Both the position numbers and the translations under genes were made by a program. Below the pieces are notes generated by a model. The model did not search any database. It saw only the letters and a list, made by a program, of their open reading frames with translations, and was not told the DNA's origin. A DNA stretch of 64,000 nt from Oegoconia quadripuncta (taxonomy: Eukaryota; Arthropoda; Insecta; Lepidoptera; Autostichidae), in contig OX438754.1 of NCBI GenBank assembly GCA_949316235.1, positions 3,767,501 to 3,831,500 on the forward strand, read 5' to 3'. Positions 48,841-59,935 of the stretch are shown piece by piece. Position 1 is the first letter of the stretch; each line of letters opens with the position of its first letter.

Positions 48841-49081
48841 TTCGGCAAGTAATTAGTTTTCCATTTAAGTATTTAATTATTTAAAAAGGTGCACTTTTGT
48901 TGTATTCATTGTAAATAAATAGTACATGGAACGTTTACAGTGGTTCATGTACAGTTATTACACCATTTCTTAAACTATATTCTAGCTTACAGTCTGAATG
49001 CACAACTATTTACAGATAAACAGTTTTTCAGGATGATAAGGGGCCTACAGCTTACGTGGGACCTCGAACATGATGCGAAAG

Positions 49082-49542
49082 GGTTTAGGACCCGATTTCG
49101 AAAGACATATAAGCGAAAGCCATTTGTGCGACGCCAGATAATCGAAATGCCATATGAACGAAACACCATTTAGCCGATGGGCCATTTAATCGAAAAGACA
49201 AATATGCGAAAGCCATATAAGATCGAATGTACAGACCCCTATCTGTAGCGAGCGAGCAATATGGGTCGGGGCACCCCGACACTGTTGGTTAGGTTCAGAA
49301 GCAATGGACGTAGCAGAAACAAGCTTCGCTCCCGCCTTAACCTTCGATGTTAGGTTGACATATTTGTAATATTTTCCAACTCATCGCACAACTGTACATT
49401 CGATCTTATGCCTTTCGCATATTTGTCTTTTCGATTAAATGGCCCATCGGCTAAATGGCGTTTCGTTCATATGACACTTCGATTATCTGGCGTCGCACAA
49501 ATGGCTTTCGCTTAAATGTCTTTCGAATACGGGTCCTAAACC
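49082..49542. mobile_element. Foldback element with about 150-bp arms made of short modules
   Basis: 461 bp. Arms 49082-49233 and 49393-49542 are inverted copies with few differences, outer end GGTTTAGGACCCG. Each arm is built of five or six related 15-30 bp units that start CGAAA and go on to GCCATNT (CGAAAGCCATTTGTGCG, CGAAATGCCATATGAA and so on). The 160-bp centre is unrelated. No ORF of note. Confidence 0.8.
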
Positions 49543-50022
49543 TGTTGTGAAAACGTGAAAAAATAAACATTTTCAGTTTCTACATAACCTTTCATTGATG
49601 ACATTTGGTGTCACAGATAGACAAACAATTCAATTCATACGTAACTATCACTATCACTTTAAACTAAAAACCAATAACTTATATAACTGTTTACTATAAG
49701 AAAATCAAAATGCATCTGATTAAATTGAAGGTCAGGTTAATGTTTTGTCAACTAACTGCATATTAACCGTTAAACCGGCTAGTTAAGTCCGTAGTTTAAC
49801 GGTCAGCAGTTAAGATTTAAAACTAAATAGATGCAATCCCGGAATTCTTCAATCCCATTCTTTCGAATCTAAGTTGGTATTCTAATGTCGGTTTTATGGT
49901 TGAGTTAAAAACCAGTTGTAGAGAATATTAAGTAGGTAGAGGTCAGGTAGGAAGCAAACATGGCGCAGTCGCATTCGCTATTCGTTGTCTATTAGCCCAT
50001 GCCAAATTACAGCTTTATATTT

Positions 50023-50300
50023 TACGACCTGTATGGTGTAGTCGTTAGAAACTCTCACCACTATACCAAATGGTCGCGGGTTCGAATCCCGCTAGGAGCA
50101 TATGTTTGTGCGATGAATACGGGCATGTGTACCCGAGTTATGGATGTTTTCATTTATAATAAGTATTTAATTACAAAAGAAAATGTATTTATATAGTATA
50201 TCAACCATCTGGTATCCACAACACAAGCCTATATTGTGGAACTAGATGGCGCTGTGTGTATGTCTAAAGATATTTATTTATTTATTATTATTATTTATTG
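50023..50300 (+). repeat. SINE-B, full length
   Basis: Head with B box GGTTCGAATCC, complete body, and an ATTT/ATT-rich tail. Confidence 0.85.
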
Positions 50301-50825
50301 TATTAAGAGCCTCTGTGTTAAGCCTCCGACAGACAGACGTACGGACATGGCAAAACTATAAGGGTTCCGTGTTGACTACGTGCAAATCATTTTGCTACGG
50401 GGACTTAATTACGCTCAATGTTATTTTTGGTGAATCGTAAAGTCTTATTATTCCGAAAACACGTTTACCTTATTTTACAATAGGATGTTATGAAAATATA
50501 TAATTAAATATTCCAAATGTTTGTCTACTTTTAATTCTTGCGATAGTGGTCTAGAAATTGAGTAATGTAACCAGGTAATTAGTCGTATTGTCTACATGAC
50601 TTGAGTTTGACCTTGTGCGAGATAGAGCGTTATTTGGTATTGTATTATAACAAGTTATAATTAATAAATGATAAAAGATATTAAAAAAATAAACTAGAAA
50701 AGAGAAAACCAAAAAAAAGAAGGGCCCTGGAACATACCTTCACGGCATAAGTAGAACACGTGATCTAGGTCACTGCTTTCAGATACTTTCTGGTTTCTCG
50801 GAAAAGATTAATGGCGTTGCCACTC

Positions 50826-51180
50826 TATATTGTCAAACTTTTGCTCTGGCGCAGGTAGTTGCTAGCTCTCTGATTACCTGATACTTCGCCCAGACGCGAA
50901 GCCAGCTCTTTGAAGACCTGACGCACTTCCAATCCCAACAGCTCCATGGTCTACCCCAAAGGGCGGAAATATGCAGTCCTAGGAATGCGTAGGTTTTCGG
51001 CAGAGACCACCGCGGCTCCAGCACTTTTGGAGGTGGAGGCTAAATAAGGAGGCCAGCTTGTCGACGGAAGTAACATCCCCACAGCGGCCTTCACGGAATG
51101 AGTCATACCATCGGGTCTTTTCGCAAAAAGGAGAAGATTCTATACTACATTCTATGGAACTTGCTATGTAAACACACCGC
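50826..51180 (-). pseudogene. Fossil of a nuclease-bearing element, C-terminal part
   Basis: Minus strand near 50826-50950 reads LGLEVRQVFKELASRLGEVS then GNQRASNYLRQSKSL, in a different frame from the sequence around it. It lines up with the end of the fragment at 52687-53097 (TGDRRADGFLALRVSL), so both come from one family. Confidence 0.4.
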
Positions 51181-51277
51181 CACATTGGAATTGTCTCTGA
51201 ATGATGAATTTAATATTAAAGACATACAGACGGTCGCCTTCAAAAGTTTGTCAATTAAAATATAATAAATACATATC

Positions 51278-51352
51278 TTAGCAGATACACAGCGCCATGT
51301 AGCCACACTAAGCTACCAGGCTTGTATTATGGATACCAGATGGTTGAAATAT
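51278..51352 (-). repeat. SINE-B body fragment
   Basis: About 75 bp of the 3' body (AGCGCCATGTAG...ATACCAGATGGTTGA), minus strand. Confidence 0.7.
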
Positions 51353-51424
51353 TATTATTACGTATTATTTATAATTAGCTTTAAGGCTTTTCGATTGCAG
51401 GTCAGAGCAATATTTTGGTTTTTT

Positions 51425-51665
51425 TTATGCACAAGGTGGTAGTGTACTGACCCGGTCACCCCATCTTATTTGGGACACTGGCTATCTATCTCTGACAATC
51501 GGAACAATGTTTGGCGGCACGCTTAGATAGATGATGGTAGCTAACCAAACGGACATTTACAATGCTCTACCATCAACCAAACCGAGTACTAAACAAGTAC
51601 CACGATGGGGATCGAACCCGCGACCTCGGATTCATAAACTTTTTGTTATTTATATTGAGCCATCC
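51425..51665 (-). repeat. SINE-A, diverged, minus strand
   Basis: Recognisable body and head (ATCGAACCCGCGACCTCGGA) with many changes and deletions. Confidence 0.7.
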
Positions 51666-52124
51666 ACTTCATTTATCCAATGAGGGCGCCAGTGGACGGA
51701 TAAGCCCTCTTTAGTTTCGACCTCATGTTTCGTTAAAAACAAATATTTTGCAGATGATTACCATAAACATGTTAAACGAAATACATCACATCACACAGCA
51801 AAACAAATTGCACCCTGCACTTAGTACTGGTTATCTCAGAAATGATAATTTCGACGTATTATCCTTTCAATGCCAACACGCTACAAGGTGTAACAAAAAC
51901 TGGAGAGGTTTAGGAGGTAGAAGTTTAGGAAGGCCGATTATAATGTGACCTCAGAAAAGGGCACGTTTGTTTATTCTGTAATTTAGCATTAACAAAACAA
52001 ATATTCTTTATTGCATAACAACTGTATTGTGACATAAAGAATTGTATTAGTAAATTAAGTTAATTTTTGTAAATTGTAATTGCTAAAATACAAAATACGC
52101 TCAACGACATCCAGCGTTCACCTT

Positions 52125-52290
52125 TCGAAATATACAAAAATGCACACGTGACAGGCACACAGCTCATCACCACGTTCAAACCTGTACGTTTATATATTTT
52201 TTTTTTGGTGTAAAGTCCTTTAGTAGCATTTTACGACACCCACGGGAAGAGACGGCGTGGTTCTATTCTTTTTATGTGCCGAAATGTTTA
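52125..52290 (-). repeat. Family G fragment
   Basis: ACCTTTCGAAATATACAAAA ... ATTTTACGACACCCACGGGA. Confidence 0.6.
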
Positions 52291-52686
52291 TGATGTGTTA
52301 ACTTAAGTTTTAACCCTCGACGAAAAACGACGGGTGTTATGTGATTGATGGCGTTGTGTGTGTGTCCAGTCTTTGTCGAGACGTATCTCAGTAATGCGTG
52401 GCCCGATTTTTTAATGTGAAAGACTAAACGACGGGACCGGCTTTTAGCAATACTTAATGAAAATCAGTTAAGTAGTTTCGAAGATTAATTTTTAACACAG
52501 TTTTTTAGTGTATTTCGGTGATATTATAGTCTTACGAGGGTTTCAATTTTAATTTTTGTATAAGAGTAAACCCACAGTTACGTTCTTAGCCATGTTCCAT
52601 GGAAATCGGTTAAGTAGTTTCGAAAACATTTAGCTTTTAGATTGTTGGTCTAGTTTACCTAGACGATATAATCATTTGTTCCATCA

Positions 52687-53097
52687 ATGTTGTTAAACGG
52701 AGTCGTTCAGTCGGATGGTAAGAGACCCGATGGAGTTTCACATGTGACGTGGAGAGAAGGCAAGTTCCTCGTATGGGATGTAGGTAACTTGTATGGATAC
52801 GCTACCGCCAACCAATATACGTGTGACTCCCACTGCGAGAGCGGAGTTAAAAAATCGCGCAAGTACCAGGATTTCCAAGGAGATTACATGCTAGTACCGG
52901 TTGAGTTCGAGACGACTCTGGTCCCTTGGACCTTGACGCAAAACGCCTGGTCCAAGACCTGTCGGCGCGGCTCATCGAGGCTTCTGGTGACTGGTGACCG
53001 CAGAGCGGACGGCTTCCTGGCTCTGAGAGTCTCGCTATTCAGCGCGGGAACCTTGCTTGCTTGTTGGGCACTATGCCGTCTCGAGGAGATGCACTAG
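52687..53097 (+). pseudogene. Fragment with a PD-(D/E)XK-like nuclease signature, element-derived
   Basis: 136-codon frame, uninterrupted. KRPDGVSHVTWREGKFLVWD followed by KSRKY recalls the K/R-P-D...V-D...K layout of the restriction-like endonuclease of R2-type LINEs. The downstream part (TGDRRADGFLALRVSL) matches the fossil at 50826-51180. Likely a LINE or other element piece and not a host gene. No poly(A) signal or promoter fits. Confidence 0.45.
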
Positions 53098-53344
53098 ACG
53101 CAATTTTTAAATCTAACATGCCCATAAAAATCATTTAATTTTTAATATATTGCCCTCTAATTGTTTGCTACCTTCTTATAAGATAAGGAAGAGTGGATCT
53201 TCTTGGCACAGGCACTTATATGCTTAAAGGGAGAATCTCTGAACATTGTGTTATATATGTTAGGTAATCGGTTTATATATACATTTTGAATATTTCGAAG
53301 TTTAAAGTTGGGCGAATATCGAGAACCATCAACAGATGGAATCG

Positions 53345-53565
53345 ATACTATTGATAGCCTTTTTTTTTTATATGAGAGGGCGGCAAACGAGCATGCGGGT
53401 CACCTGATGGAAAGCAATCACCGCCGCCCATGGACACCCGCAACACCAAAAGGGTCACAGAAGCGTTGCCGGCCTTTGAGGCAGGTGTAGGCTCGTTTCT
53501 TGAAGGTTCCAATGTCGTACTCGTTCGGGAATACCGCTGCCGGAAGTCCGTTCCATAGGGTGCCT
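53345..53565 (-). repeat. SINE-like repeat (CCGCCGCCCATGGACAC type)
   Basis: T run, then GGCAAACGAGCATGCGGGTC, ACCGCCGCCCATGGACACCC and GCGTTGCCGGCCTTTGAGG. This layout is common in Lepidoptera repeats as I recall them; no family name is claimed. Confidence 0.65.
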
Positions 53566-54107
53566 TATCAACATTCGTACTATTGTTGGATATCGACAGA
53601 CTATCACCGTTCGAGCAGCATCACTACCACTACTTCACTCTAAGCGAGCACGTTTTTACATTAATAGATTTAAGATTTGACCATTAATTTTGACGATAAG
53701 TAGTTTACGGTTTATGGAAACGACCTCCTTTGTGTTTAATGAATTAATTTATTGTCCACAGTTTTAATGGACGGCCGGAAATTGGATTCGTAATACGTAA
53801 ATAAACTTAATTTGTTCATTTGTCGAGAGACGTCTATACTAATAGGATCAAAACGAAATAAGAAATACTTATAAAGCTTGAAGCAAAGTTGATGGTCAAC
53901 TTAATAAGCGAAATAATATCAAAGTATCAATCTCAGAATTACACAGATTTATGAAGTACCTACTCACTTAAGTGCTTTTGATTTTTTTTAACGTCATGAT
54001 AACAAATTCTGTCCAGTGATGACTACAGCAAGTAGATTTTGAGTTGAGAAGAAATTGACAAACAGAGGAACCGAACTGTTGTGTCGTTTAAAGAAGACTG
54101 AATAAGA
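53566..54107. other. Upstream flank of secreted protein 1
   Basis: AT-rich with no TATA box at a fitting distance. TCCAGTGATG near 54012 is a weak initiator-like site about 95 nt before the ATG. Confidence 0.3.
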
Positions 54108-54317
54108 ATGCATTCAAGATTAACAGTGTTGCTAATAGCTATACTAATTGTAGAATACATAGACTTGTCCAAGGCTAATCAAACTGACAAGCCAGACGAT
54201 GGAAAAGATGAAAAACCTGACTGCGATAAGCCTCCAATTCCGATTCCATCCTTTTTCGCGTATCCACTATTTTATCCGTTTTATTACACTGTGCCATTCT
54301 TTTACGTTTTAGGTTAA
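54108..54317 (+). CDS. Small secreted protein 1, acidic/aromatic (orphan)
   Basis: Single-exon frame of 69 codons plus stop. The first 23 residues form a clear signal peptide (MHSRLTVLLIAILIVEY..., cleavage likely after LSKA-23). The mature 46 residues split in two: an acidic, Lys/Asp-rich half with an NQT sequon at 24-26 and one Cys (39), then a Pro/Phe/Tyr-rich half (PIPIPSFFAYPLFYPFYY). An AATAAA follows 44 nt after the stop, which supports a real transcript unit. I do not recognise a family. Its neighbour at 56620 has the same orientation and the same general plan, so the two may be a lineage-specific pair. A structural, cuticle or silk-associated role would be a guess. Confidence 0.6.
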   Translation: MHSRLTVLLIAILIVEYIDLSKANQTDKPDDGKDEKPDCDKPPIPIPSFFAYPLFYPFYYTVPFFYVLG

Positions 54318-54360
54318 ATTAGCAGGTTAAATTAAATTTATAAATTTTGATAGTAATTGT

Positions 54361-54366
54361 AATAAA
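54361..54366 (+). terminator. Poly(A) signal AATAAA of secreted protein 1
   Basis: Canonical hexamer 44 nt past the stop codon at 54317, on the same strand. Confidence 0.5.
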
Positions 54367-55498
54367 ACTGCTGTGATAAGTGTTATTGAGTGAATTTTAA
54401 TTCAAATATTTTACATGCTACTTGTTAAGTGATTGCATCGCGTTAGTATTGCTGTGTTTTTTCAACTGCATCGTTACCGTATCGCCACAAAAAGTCACCA
54501 TGTGCTATCTCACATAAGGTCTATATTACAAAACTAATCTCAATGCTATCTACTTCAAGCCAGTTAGTAAAGGACAGATAAGCTCATAATTTGTATTAAG
54601 GTCCACTTTTATTACTTAAAAATGTTAAGATATTCGCTAAATTGATTTTGATACGGATTGTAGATCTAACCTGTAAATTCTTTTCCCCAGGTTCTGGGTT
54701 TTTTAGGCTATTCCAAACAATAAATCAATCAATCAATCAAGTACACTTTATTGCAAAAAATGGAAGAATACGCTTGTTAAAAATATCTTCAAAATTGTAC
54801 AACCAGGCTGTCTTATCGCTATGAATAATTGTTTTTTTTTTATCATAACATTTAAAACGAAAAAATATTTAGCACAAAATGCTTGGTCCCCCAACAATAT
54901 AAGTACTTGCATCAAGATAACTGATATTGATGTCAAATATTCTGATGACTCTTCACTAAAAATAATTTAATGTGGTGGTTGCCCGTTCCATTTATTTTAA
55001 GAAGACATTAAAATTAGTTTTACTTGAAGAAATGTCAGAATTGACACCATTTTCTTTATTTTTATCTGTCAATATAGGCTGACCATGAGATAAATAATCA
55101 TTTAATTATTCTCAGAAATTAAATTTACGAAGAAAAGCCTCATAAAACTTGTGTTGTGTCTCATAAAACTCCTTAGAAAACTGGTAACCAATTACTGAGT
55201 TCAGAAAAGTACATTTTGATTTGAATTGTATTAAATATAATTTTCTCCTAATCTCCCAGTAGGTACACACGTGAAAACCAACGATCCATTCACTTCTTTA
55301 CCATAACGTGTTAGCTATATGTAGATTAACTTTGTTATTGTAAAAACATTGAATGGTACGAACGTAGTTAAAAAAAAATAGGTCGGTACAGTCGAACTCA
55401 AAAGTTGATGTACAGATTAAATTTTCAGATACACAACAATTTCCCATTTATGAAATCTTAATAGGTATTGCAAAATAAGATCCCACCAAAAACATTTC
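54367..55498. other. Spacer between the secreted genes
   Basis: AT-rich; (AATC)n at about 54724-54739; no gene or clear repeat recognised apart from that. The rest of the spacer (55732-56514) includes an arm shared in inverse with 21870-21965 (ACAACTGTCCCACTCTCACT). Confidence 0.4.
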
Positions 55499-55731
55499 AT
55501 GTAAAATGTTGCCAAGACGACCACGTAAGGTTTGCCCTGTGAAAAAGATATCAGATATCATATAGAGCCAAGCTTATGAATCTACACGGCCTAACTCTAC
55601 CGACCCCAACTTCAACAAATTCTACATATCAGTAAATATGTATGGCTTGGCTGTTTCGTTACTTACTTCAGAAACTAAATATTCGCATCACCTCCACGAC
55701 GGTAACGAAACGTCTTGGCAACATTTTACAT
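55499..55731. mobile_element. Short element with perfect 21-bp inverted ends
   Basis: ATGTAAAATGTTGCCAAGACG at 55499-55519 returns as its exact inverse at 55711-55731. 233 bp in all, no ORF. The flanks show no clear target duplication. Confidence 0.55.
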
Positions 55732-56514
55732 CAAATCTGCCCTAGTAGCATGACACCGTATGCCACGTGCGACGTAGGAGTGAGAGTGGGACAGTTGTAT
55801 ATTTCGTCCAAGTGAATGAGCAGGACAAATATTATCTCGCTCGACATAAATGTTTATATCGCGCGACATATTGCGCTTGTAGGGCTGCAGGGCCAACGCA
55901 ACTTGTATGAGGTGACATAAATCTCATCTTTTCGTAACACAACTTGTAAATATTGAGACAATTAGCGTCACATGATAGGTCCGAGGTCACGTGGCTATCT
56001 TGACGCATATACATGCTTAGAAGAGATCGCTTTTAGTGATAAGGTCGCCAAATTGTACGATCACTCTTACCAACTTTCTGTAAATAAGATTTTGTTATCT
56101 GTTGTGCAATGAAGGGTATTTGTAATGTAGTTCTGATATTCTATATGTGAGACCATGTTATTAGCCACCAGGTATATAATGTTACATTGTTGTTTGTGAT
56201 ATCATGGCAATTGGTTTTCCTTAACATAAATAAATAAATTAAATAGGCTAGCAGTGCTGTTCAGTGATATATGACATCTGTAAATGTATAGCCATTTATG
56301 CAAACAAACAAAAAGGTAGGATTGGAGTAAATTAAGAGAATTTATTATATTCTGCGTATTTTAACTTTGACTGTACCTACCTACGCAATAAAACATATAA
56401 AACATAAATAAGTAGGTGTAAAAAAATCGTATCGTATTTTATCAACAATATCTATAATATTAAAATACATAAAATTCACGGAACACATAATTTTGTGTTG
56501 TGGTTTTGTAGAAT

Positions 56515-56522
56515 TATAAAAA
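56515..56522 (+). promoter_or_regulatory. TATA box candidate for secreted protein 2
   Basis: TATAAAAA about 98 nt upstream of the ATG at 56620. Transcription would start near 56545, giving a 5' leader of about 75 nt. Spacing is right, but AT-rich sequence makes chance matches likely. Confidence 0.4.
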
Positions 56523-56619
56523 ACATACCACCTTGAGAAAAATTAATTAAAACCATTAAAAAAATACATTCTATTTTAGAACCATTATTGTTAACAATAA
56601 GATCTCGTTTACATTATTA

Positions 56620-56991
56620 ATGTGTTCGTTGTTTATCATCTTTTCACTAATAAGTCTAATAACACTGACGGTAGCCTATCACAGAACTTCCGGGCCTATC
56701 TTCCAACCATTTCTACCAACAATCGTTAACGTAGTAACAGAATGCGAAGAACGCAATGGTAACGTATGCCTCGAAATACCCTCGAAGAAGAACTGTAAAG
56801 AGAATTTGGTGAAACCATTAAACCCATGGTTGCCATTACCGTGGTGGTACTTCTACTGCCAATGGTTGATGATACCCAAAGGGAAACCAAGAGCGTTGAC
56901 CACGTCCAGTACAGTACACCCGTTCTATAGGAAGACATTGGAAGAAGCGATGAGGTATAAAGAGAGTTTGCAAAACCATAATATGATTTGA
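56620..56991 (+). CDS. Small secreted protein 2, Cys4 and Trp/Pro-rich (orphan)
   Basis: Single-exon frame of 123 codons plus stop. Signal peptide 1-19 (MCSLFIIFSLISLITLTVA), then a 104-residue mature chain with four Cys (42, 50, 59, 80), enough for two disulfides. An aromatic patch rich in Trp/Tyr/Pro lies at 66-82 (PLNPWLPLPWWYFYCQW), and the C-terminus is charged and probably helical (about 103-120). A TATAAAAA box sits about 100 nt upstream and AATAAA 18 nt downstream of the stop, giving a compact transcript of about 0.5 kb. No known domain is recognised. A long minus-strand frame overlaps it but lacks a signal or gene context. Confidence 0.65.
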   Translation: MCSLFIIFSLISLITLTVAYHRTSGPIFQPFLPTIVNVVTECEERNGNVCLEIPSKKNCKENLVKPLNPWLPLPWWYFYCQWLMIPKGKPRALTTSSTVHPFYRKTLEEAMRYKESLQNHNMI

Positions 56992-57008
56992 TTAATGTCC
57001 TAACAAAT

Positions 57009-57014
57009 AATAAA
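57009..57014 (+). terminator. Poly(A) signal AATAAA of secreted protein 2
   Basis: Canonical hexamer 18 nt past the stop at 56991, same strand; followed by A-rich sequence. Confidence 0.5.
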
Positions 57015-57032
57015 AGGTATTTATTCATCACA

Positions 57033-57906
57033 AAAAAGAAAAAAAAAACACAGCATACATAGAATCGAGAACCACAGTATTGTGATGAATGGGTAGGGAC
57101 ACAGCAGTGTTGCTGATTTTCAGTCCCCCCCTGCAGAGTAGTTGCTGCCACCAAAGAAAGTATGGGCGACTTTCCAATGGCTAGCGATTTTTTTATATTT
57201 TTGTTTTTAAGCTTAGGCGTAGCTCTGGACAATGTAAAAATTAAATTAAAATATAAGAAATAAGAGGCCTAACAAGTTAGTCCCCTGAACCCAAGATGGA
57301 TCTCTTTTGTCGTAGGACTAATTGCAGTACCTATTATTATTATATTCTTTTATGTAATTGTAATTTAGTTTTTAGAGTAACAAAATAAGGTCCTGTAAAC
57401 TTTGTAATCAGCTCATTGCATTACCTAACCTATATTCCTAAATTGTGAAGAGCGCTGACTCCTATAATACGGGCATCCTAGTTTAGGAGTCAGAGTTCCC
57501 TACTAAATTTCTATAAATAAAAAATTGTACAATTCTTTTATACCCATTGTTATATGTAGTGAATAAACTATTACTATTTCTATTATTAAGAAGTTTGCAG
57601 CAATTGGCCGAGAATATAATAAGGTGTAATCAAATTTATGTGCGCTTCTGAAACTACATGGGTTGCTTTCGACACTGATTAGTCCTGAATATTTTGATTG
57701 CGAAATTTAGCGATTAATCAAATAAGAATTAGTTAAAATTTATTGATTGATTTGAAATGTATGATTTTATCACAGGCCGTGGTGTTTATGTTGTAGGCAG
57801 ATGGTAAAATGAGCCTTTCAATAATTGCCCATAGGTGAATTGTTATGTATGACCGAAATTTTTTCGTTCTCGTTTACCTACATTTTGCAACCCTAAGGCA
57901 AACATA
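57033..57906. other. Downstream flank of secreted protein 2
   Basis: AT-rich, no gene recognised. A frame overlapping on the minus strand (to 57232) is judged spurious. Confidence 0.4.
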
Positions 57907-58232
57907 CCTCCTCGGTGGCTCACTGCAAACAACATTGGGTGTATGAATCGGAGGTCGCGGGTTCGATCCCCAGCGGGGTACATATTTAAGTACTCGGTTT
58001 GGTTGGTGGTAGGGCATTTTAAATGTCCGCCTGGCTAGCTACCACCATCTTATCTAAATCTGCCGCCAAGCAGCAATATTAATGGCATTGTTGTGTTCCG
58101 GTTGTCAGAGATAAGATAGCCAGTCCCCCAAATGTGTTGGGGTTTCCGGGTCAGTACGCTTCCACCTTCGACCTCATCTTCACTTAACATCAGGTATGAT
58201 TGAGGTCAAGTACAAACCTGTCGTGCATAAAA
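57907..58232 (+). repeat. SINE-A, full length
   Basis: Head with small changes (CTCGGTGGCTCACTG), exact B box, whole body, A11 tail. It sits between two genes' flanks and is among the best preserved copies. Confidence 0.9.
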
Positions 58233-58333
58233 AAAAAAATAATACATTATATCTGGTGTCCATTTTCGTTTTTTTATTCTTATCAGTGTCCTGTGGCCGT
58301 AAAAATTGTTGCGTTCGGCCGCTAAATTTGGTA

Positions 58334-58427
58334 CCACGTATAAGTGCCCTAGAAGTAACGATAAGCGCATAAACGGCTAAGAGATTATCGAGTTACCATA
58401 ATCTACTTCTGGGACGCTTATACGTGG
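58334..58427. repeat. 94-nt imperfect hairpin, pre-miRNA-like size
   Basis: Arms 58334-58357 and 58404-58427 pair at 21 of 24 positions, with an inner CGATAA/TTATCG stem. A related stretch occurs near 62700-62775, so a repeat origin is likely. Confidence 0.5.
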
Positions 58428-58904
58428 AACCTACATTGGACGTCTTTCGGCTGATATAACAATAATAACAATAACAATAACAATATTTTATTGAACCGAA
58501 ATAAATTACACAACTGTTGAAGCTTTGTTGTCTGTGGTAGTTAAAAACTGTGTTACAGACAACAATGTCTTCCCCATATAATTTGTACAATAAGTAAATT
58601 TTTGCCATGATATGATGATGATATTCTACTTTCATCATATTTTGCAGGTCTAATGAAAGGAGGGTCATGCTGGATAAAGTATCATCGCATAACCATCCGG
58701 TCTTCTACACCGATTTAGTGGCGACCCGACATAATTTCCAAGCCTTTAGGAAATTTTGTCACAGGGTGTCAAGCATAACTTGATCCCCTTCCCCATAGGT
58801 TAAGCCTTAGTGCTGATATTTTGAATTCATTTAGCTACCCTCCCATTTGCCGAGAGGGGGGGGTGGAAACTTCTTTCCTACTTCACATCTTTAACTCTTC
58901 TTTA

Positions 58905-59035
58905 ATTAGTCTGGGGCCCAAGGTAGCAATAGAGTCACGTAGGGCACCGTCTACCTTCAGTAGGCGCCGTGCTGAGTACCACTGTTGATCCTGGCTTACA
59001 GGAGTTGCAGTGGGAGGAGTGTGGAGGCGGGTAAT
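58905..59035 (+). repeat. GC-rich dispersed repeat, copy 2 (3' part)
   Basis: ACCTTCAGTAGGCGCCGTGC ... CACTGTTGATCCTGGCTTAC matches the end of 21060-21440. Confidence 0.55.
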
Positions 59036-59273
59036 TATATACCTTTCATCCAAATCCGTTTCGTCGTGATTGAGCACTATCGCATTTATAATTTTAGTTA
59101 TTTTAATTTATAAATAGCATTTATAATTTATGTGCATAACTTCATTACGTTTATCTTACAGGTGCTCTATTTTACCGTGTTTGTTTTTGCACTAGTTTCC
59201 TGTCTAAGTTCCTGATGGCCTTCCTACATAGTGAAATCATGTTTGTATCAGACTTTTAATAGCAGCAGATCTA

Positions 59274-59556
59274 AGGCTCGTATTAATAAATCAATCTCAA
59301 TCAAAGTCTTGAGGCTGCATCAACCGAGATACGTCTTAAGAAGTTGACGCTATCTCAAATTTCGTGCTAATTTATAAACCAATCTTGAGGTCTACTCAGC
59401 TGAGATCACTTCTCAAGTATTCGCCTCAGTGGCTTATGAACTGCTTGAGTATGCACGTGCTTTTCAGGTCTCAAGTTAGGTTTATTAATCAACAAACACT
59501 TGAGACCGGCCACAAGACTGTTCTCAATCTTGAGAATGGTTTATTAATACGGGCCT
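59274..59556. mobile_element. TIR element B, copy 2, TA flanks
   Basis: 283 bp. Ends AGGCTCGTATTAATAAA and TTTATTAATACGGGCCT are near-perfect inverted repeats, flanked by TA (59272-59273, 59557-59558). Inside are many CTCAAG/CTTGAG pieces. A Tc1/mariner-type MITE is likely. Confidence 0.8.
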
Positions 59557-59678
59557 TAGTTCATTTAATCATTTGCACGCACGAAAGCTAAGAGAGCCTT
59601 AAGAAAATGTAACAACATGTTGGTATGAGGAATTATCACTAATATATTACCTAAAATCATTAACAAATTGCAAGTTTG

Positions 59679-59935
59679 AACGACATGTTTCGTGTAGTGG
59701 TTAGAAACACTGACTGTTATACCAAATTATTGTGGGTTCGAATCTCGCGAGAGGCATATGTTTGTATGATGAATACGGATATCTGTACCCGAGTTGTGGA
59801 TGTTTTTAATTTATATATGGTATATATTTACCAAAAGAAAAAGTATTTGTGTAGTATATCAACAATCTGGTACCCATGATACAAGCCTAGTTGCTTAGTA
59901 TGAAACGAAATGCCGCTGTGTTATAAAGATAGTTA
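59679..59935 (+). repeat. SINE-B, full length, diverged
   Basis: Head CGTGTAGTGGTTAGAAAC and B box GGTTCGAATCT, then a body with scattered changes. Confidence 0.8.

Noticed and set aside
56726..57232. 168-codon minus-strand frame overlapping secreted protein 2
   Set aside because: Low-complexity translation and no promoter or poly(A) support; the plus-strand frame has signal peptide, TATA box and AATAAA.
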